This document shows positions 6,339 to 8,593 of a DNA stretch of 8,593 nucleotides, piece after piece. Each line of letters starts with the position of its first letter. Within the stretch, counting starts at the first letter, position 1. Source of the DNA: Desulfuromonadaceae bacterium (GTDB lineage Bacteria; Desulfobacterota; Desulfuromonadia; Desulfuromonadales; Geopsychrobacteraceae). The notes beneath the pieces were generated by a model. It was not told the DNA's origin, did no database searches, and saw only the letters and a program-made list of their open reading frames with translations. Both the position numbers and the translations under genes were made by a program. The stretch lies in contig WTCI01000242.1 of NCBI GenBank assembly GCA_013138655.1, positions 1 through 8,593 on the forward strand, written 5' to 3'.

Positions 6339-7253
6339 ATGATTGCATTTTTGTTTCCAGGCCAAGGTTCTCAGTTCTCCGGAATGGGGAAGGATCTCGC
6401 TGATAATTTTTCATGTGCAAAGCAGGTCTTTGAAGAGGCCTCTGATGCTCTTGGTTTTGATATCGCCTCCCTGTGTTTCGGCGGCAGTGAGGATGAGCTC
6501 AAGCTGACGGCAAATACCCAGCCGGCCATCTTGACGGCCAGCGTCGCTGCTTTACGGGTTGTAGAGCAGGAAACCGACCTCAAGCCGACTTTTGTTGCCG
6601 GCCATTCTTTAGGGGAATATTCGGCACTGGTGTGCACCGGGGCACTATCGTTGGCGGATGCGGTCAGAACCGTTCGGCAACGAGGGACTTTTATGCAGGA
6701 GGCGGTTCCTGTCGGCGTTGGTGCTATGGCAGCCATAATGGGAATCGAAGGTTCCGACCTCGAGCAGCTCTGCCATGATGCTGCGGAAGGTGAAGTCGTT
6801 TCCCCGGCTAATTTTAACAGCCCCGGACAGATCGTCATAGCGGGTCATGCCACAGCGGTTGAGCGCGCCATAACTCTGGCAAAAGAGCGTGGTGCCAAGC
6901 GTGCGCTGTCATTACCGGTCAGCGCGCCTTTTCATTCCTCATTGATGGCACCTGCCGCCACTCGTCTGGGTACAGTCCTGTCTGAGGTCGTGATCGGTAA
7001 TTTTGCCTGCCCGGTGGTCGGAAACGTTGAAGCTGCATCTTATCAGGAGCCGGAGCGGGTGAAGCCGTTGCTGGTTGAGCAGGTCTGTGCTCCGGTGCGT
7101 TGGGATGAGTCGGTGCTGAAAATGCGGGAACTCGGTGTCGAGCGTTTTGTTGAGGTCGGCCCCGGCAAGGTGCTTTCCGGTTTGGTGAAAAGGATTGCCA
7201 AGGGGACTGAGGTTCAAAATGTCGCTGATGTTGCCAGTCTGAAGAAGCTGTAA
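6339..7253 (+). CDS. fabD: FabD, malonyl-CoA:ACP transacylase
   Basis: 304 codons, close to the family norm of about 310. FabD moves malonate from CoA to ACP, supplying the extender for every elongation cycle. The catalytic nucleophile S90 is in GHSLGEY, with H199 in APFHSS as its partner. R115 (RQRG) and Q247 (VEQV) match the malonate-binding arginine and the late glutamine of the E. coli enzyme. The N-terminal FPGQGSQ (6-12) gives the oxyanion-hole glutamine, and VEVGPGKVLSGL closes the fold. The ATG has only a weak GGGG-type site upstream, so coupling with fabH (41 bases away) may help. A 78-base gap with a possible weak internal promoter follows. Confidence 0.97.
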   Translation: MIAFLFPGQGSQFSGMGKDLADNFSCAKQVFEEASDALGFDIASLCFGGSEDELKLTANTQPAILTASVAALRVVEQETDLKPTFVAGHSLGEYSALVCTGALSLADAVRTVRQRGTFMQEAVPVGVGAMAAIMGIEGSDLEQLCHDAAEGEVVSPANFNSPGQIVIAGHATAVERAITLAKERGAKRALSLPVSAPFHSSLMAPAATRLGTVLSEVVIGNFACPVVGNVEAASYQEPERVKPLLVEQVCAPVRWDESVLKMRELGVERFVEVGPGKVLSGLVKRIAKGTEVQNVADVASLKKL

Positions 7254-7275
7254 TTGATGTAAGTCTTTAAAAAAC

Positions 7276-7305
7276 TTGCTTTATTGTTGCATGTCAGCAT
7301 ATAAC
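7276..7305 (+). promoter_or_regulatory. possible internal promoter before fabG
   Basis: TTGCTT (7276-7281) and TATAAC (7300-7305) are separated by 18 bases, each matching the sigma70 consensus at four or five of six positions. It lies in the longest gap of the operon, just after an imperfect AT-rich dyad (7259-7279), and could give fabG and acpP extra transcription. Confidence 0.35.
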
Positions 7306-7331
7306 TTTTCGCATAATGAAGGAGCAGGAAC

Positions 7332-8069
7332 ATGGTTCAGGATAAAGTTGCCATTGTGACCGGTGCATCAAGAGGGATTGGCCGCAGCATTTCCCTCGCC
7401 CTGGCAAGTCAAGGGGCAAAGATTGTTGCCGTTGATATTGATCTTGAGGCAACCGAAGCTTTTGTCGCTGAACTTAAGGCCCAGGGGACTGAGGCGATTG
7501 CCGTTCAGGGGAATGTCACCGTCGCTGCTGACGTTGAGACTCTCTTCAAGGTTGCCAAGGAGACCTTTGAGCGTGTTGATATTCTGGTGAATAACGCCGG
7601 AATTACTCGTGCTGCCCTGCTGCTGAGAATGAAGGAAGAAGATTGGGATGCGGTCCTCTCAGTCAACCTCAAAGGGGCATTCCTCTGCAGTCGTGCTGCT
7701 GCCAAACTGATGTCGAAGCAGCGCAGTGGGCGGATTATCAATATTGCTTCGGTTGTCGGTCAGATGGGGAATGCAGGACAGGCGAATTATTGTGCGAGCA
7801 AGGCTGGCTTGATGGGCTTGACCCGTTCTAACGCCCGGGAACTGGCAAAGCGTAATGTGACCGTTAATGCGGTCGCTCCAGGCTTCATTGCGACCGCTAT
7901 GACTGATGCACTCCCTGAGGAAAAACGGCAGGAACTGGCAGCTCAGATTCCCTTGGAGCGGCTTGGCTCTGCCGAGGATATTGCCCACGCGGTACTTTTT
8001 CTGGCATCGGATCAGGCCGGCTATATCACCGGTCAGGTTCTGGGTGTCAACGGCGGTATGTATATGTAA
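7332..8069 (+). CDS. fabG: FabG, 3-oxoacyl-ACP reductase
   Basis: 245 codons, a textbook short-chain dehydrogenase/reductase. FabG uses NADPH to reduce 3-ketoacyl-ACP in the first reductive step of each elongation cycle. TGASRGIG (10-17) is the dinucleotide-binding loop and NNAG (87-90) the structural motif. The catalytic tetrad is N112, S140, Y153 and K157 (YCASK). The C-terminal ITGQVLGVNGGMYM is typical of FabG. Because SDR enzymes are numerous, position between fabD and acpP is strong support for this assignment. AAGGAG seven bases upstream sets the ATG. acpP follows after 51 bases. Confidence 0.97.
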   Translation: MVQDKVAIVTGASRGIGRSISLALASQGAKIVAVDIDLEATEAFVAELKAQGTEAIAVQGNVTVAADVETLFKVAKETFERVDILVNNAGITRAALLLRMKEEDWDAVLSVNLKGAFLCSRAAAKLMSKQRSGRIINIASVVGQMGNAGQANYCASKAGLMGLTRSNARELAKRNVTVNAVAPGFIATAMTDALPEEKRQELAAQIPLERLGSAEDIAHAVLFLASDQAGYITGQVLGVNGGMYM

Positions 8070-8107
8070 CAAATCAAATAATGGCTTTCAAATAGCCTAA
8101 ACCACAC

Positions 8108-8113
8108 AGGAGG
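8108..8113 (+). promoter_or_regulatory. strong Shine-Dalgarno of acpP
   Basis: AGGAGG, fully complementary to the 16S tail, lies seven bases before the acpP ATG. It is the best ribosome binding site in the operon and fits the high ACP levels cells need. Confidence 0.85.
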
Positions 8114-8120
8114 AAAGCAA

Positions 8121-8354
8121 ATGGCTTCTATTGAGGAACGTGTAAAGCAAATTGTTGCCGAGCAACTGGGTGTTGACGGAGATCAGGTCACTTCTGATGC
8201 CGCATTTATGGATGATCTGGGCGCAGATTCTCTTGATACTGTTGAGCTGGTTATGGCTCTTGAAGAGGAATTTGATGTCGAAATCTCCGACGAAGACGCA
8301 GAGAAAATCCAGAAAGTCAAGGATGCTGTTGAATATATCAGTAAGGCTTCCTGA
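8121..8354 (+). CDS. acpP: acyl carrier protein
   Basis: 77 codons, a small acidic four-helix protein. S37 in the [10 protein letters not shown] motif is the site that receives 4'-phosphopantetheine, on which growing acyl chains are carried; the surrounding acidic helix II ([15 protein letters not shown]) is the docking face for FabD, FabG, FabH and PlsX. The sequence closely follows E. coli AcpP in length and motif placement. It is the last gene of the operon, with the strongest ribosome binding site of the set and an intrinsic terminator beginning nine bases after the stop. fabF, a frequent next neighbour, is not seen before the window ends. Confidence 0.98.
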   Translation: MASIEERVKQIVAEQLGVDGDQVTSDAAFMDDLGADSLDTVELVMALEEEFDVEISDEDAEKIQKVKDAVEYISKAS

Positions 8355-8362
8355 TTGTTTGA

Positions 8363-8402
8363 GTGGTGTCGGACCTGTCTCCGGCACCACCCTTTTATTC
8401 TC
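8363..8402 (+). terminator. intrinsic terminator of the fab operon
   Basis: GTGGTGTCGGA (8363-8373) pairs with TCCGGCACCAC (8380-8390) over 11 positions, one of them a U-G wobble, around a six-base loop. A T-rich tail (CCTTTTATTCTC) follows. It ends transcription right after acpP. Confidence 0.88.
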
Positions 8403-8444
8403 CGCCATATTCAACAGTTTGTTGTTAATCTGAGCAATAAATTA

Positions 8445-8592
8445 TTGTAACTATTCAGAACGGATGCTGATGGTCTGGTGCCGCCCATTCCAAGGGCCGC
8501 ATGAACCCATCCCTGGGGCTTGACTGTCGCCATCCGGGCGACAGACACCCTTTCCATGGGCATCACCAGCACATCTTGCTGAACAGTTACAA
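8445..8592. repeat. 148-base foldback element with terminal inverted repeats (MITE-like candidate)
   Basis: TTGTAACTATTCAG (8445-8458) and CTGAACAGTTACAA (8579-8592) are inverted repeats matching at 13 of 14 positions. Between them, further arms pair in the same order: 8469-8472 with 8572-8575, CTGGTG (8475-8480) with CACCAG (8564-8569), GCCCAT (8483-8488) with ATGGGC (8556-8561), AAGGG (8492-8496) with CCCTT (8548-8552), and a central hairpin CTGTCGCC-ATCCG-GGCGACAG (8524-8544). About 27 bases (8497-8523) are extra on the left side. There is no coding frame of note and its composition is more GC-rich than the DNA just before it. The structure fits a small non-autonomous mobile or REP-like repeat. 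The right end nearly coincides with the window edge, so a target duplication cannot be judged. Confidence 0.6.
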
Positions 8593-8593
8593 A

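Noticed and set aside
6371..6838. 155-codon open frame antisense to fabD
   Set aside because: It lies wholly opposite a certain gene, has no family signature and no ribosome binding site. Long antisense frames are expected from the codon use here.
7659..8072. 137-codon open frame antisense to fabG
   Set aside because: Fully within fabG on the other strand, with a composition lacking any recognisable domain.
8097..8433. Open frames on both strands overlapping acpP and its terminator
   Set aside because: They cover acpP out of frame and read through the terminator hairpin; no protein signature.
1..8593. tRNA, rRNA, CRISPR array, riboswitch, complete insertion sequence or phage genes
   Set aside because: No cloverleaf, rRNA segment, spaced direct repeats, recognisable aptamer core or transposase frame was seen on either strand. 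Apart from the foldback element at the right edge, the region reads as conserved core chromosome.

Overview
The window is ordinary bacterial chromosome built around a type II fatty-acid synthesis operon. The flanking genes serve ribosome assembly, cell-wall export and nucleotide-pool hygiene. GC content is moderate, and Shine-Dalgarno sites and sigma70-type promoters are classical Gram-negative in style. Gene order and protein character (cysteine-rich YceD, four-cysteine L32, MurJ divergent from rpsT, MazG, FxsA) suggest a Desulfuromonadales-type bacterium (Desulfuromonas/Pelobacter/Geobacter relatives). That placement is inferred from protein flavour, not measured.

Layout. (1) Positions 1-202: the 5' end of rpsT (minus strand) with its ribosome binding site and a near-consensus promoter, divergent from murJ. 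(2) 203-1771: murJ, the lipid II flippase (plus). (3) 1772-1864: a short convergent gap with a strong imperfect hairpin that lacks a U-tract. (4) 1865-3212: fxsA and mazG, both minus, separated by 259 bases. That gap holds an AT-rich stretch, three DnaA-box-like motifs and a weak hairpin behind mazG. (5) 3213-3443: divergent control region with a perfect -35/-10 promoter pointing right. (6) 3444-8354: yceD-rpmF-plsX-fabH-fabD-fabG-acpP, all plus, gaps 17-78 bases. (7) 8363-8402: a clear intrinsic terminator. (8) 8445-8592: a 148-base foldback element with 14-base terminal inverted repeats, running to the window edge.

How the genes work together. The operon joins a ribosome-linked pair (YceD, L32) to the phospholipid precursor enzyme PlsX and to FabH (chain initiation), FabD (malonyl loading of ACP), FabG (first reduction) and AcpP (the carrier). 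No fabF, fabZ, fabI or acc gene lies in the window. fabF, often the next gene after acpP, is absent from the 239 bases that follow acpP.

I found no undescribed multi-gene system. The items most worth a second look are the foldback element, the DnaA-box-like cluster beside AT-rich DNA, the MazG whose C-terminal catalytic motif has been lost, and a possible hairpin around the fabH ribosome binding site.
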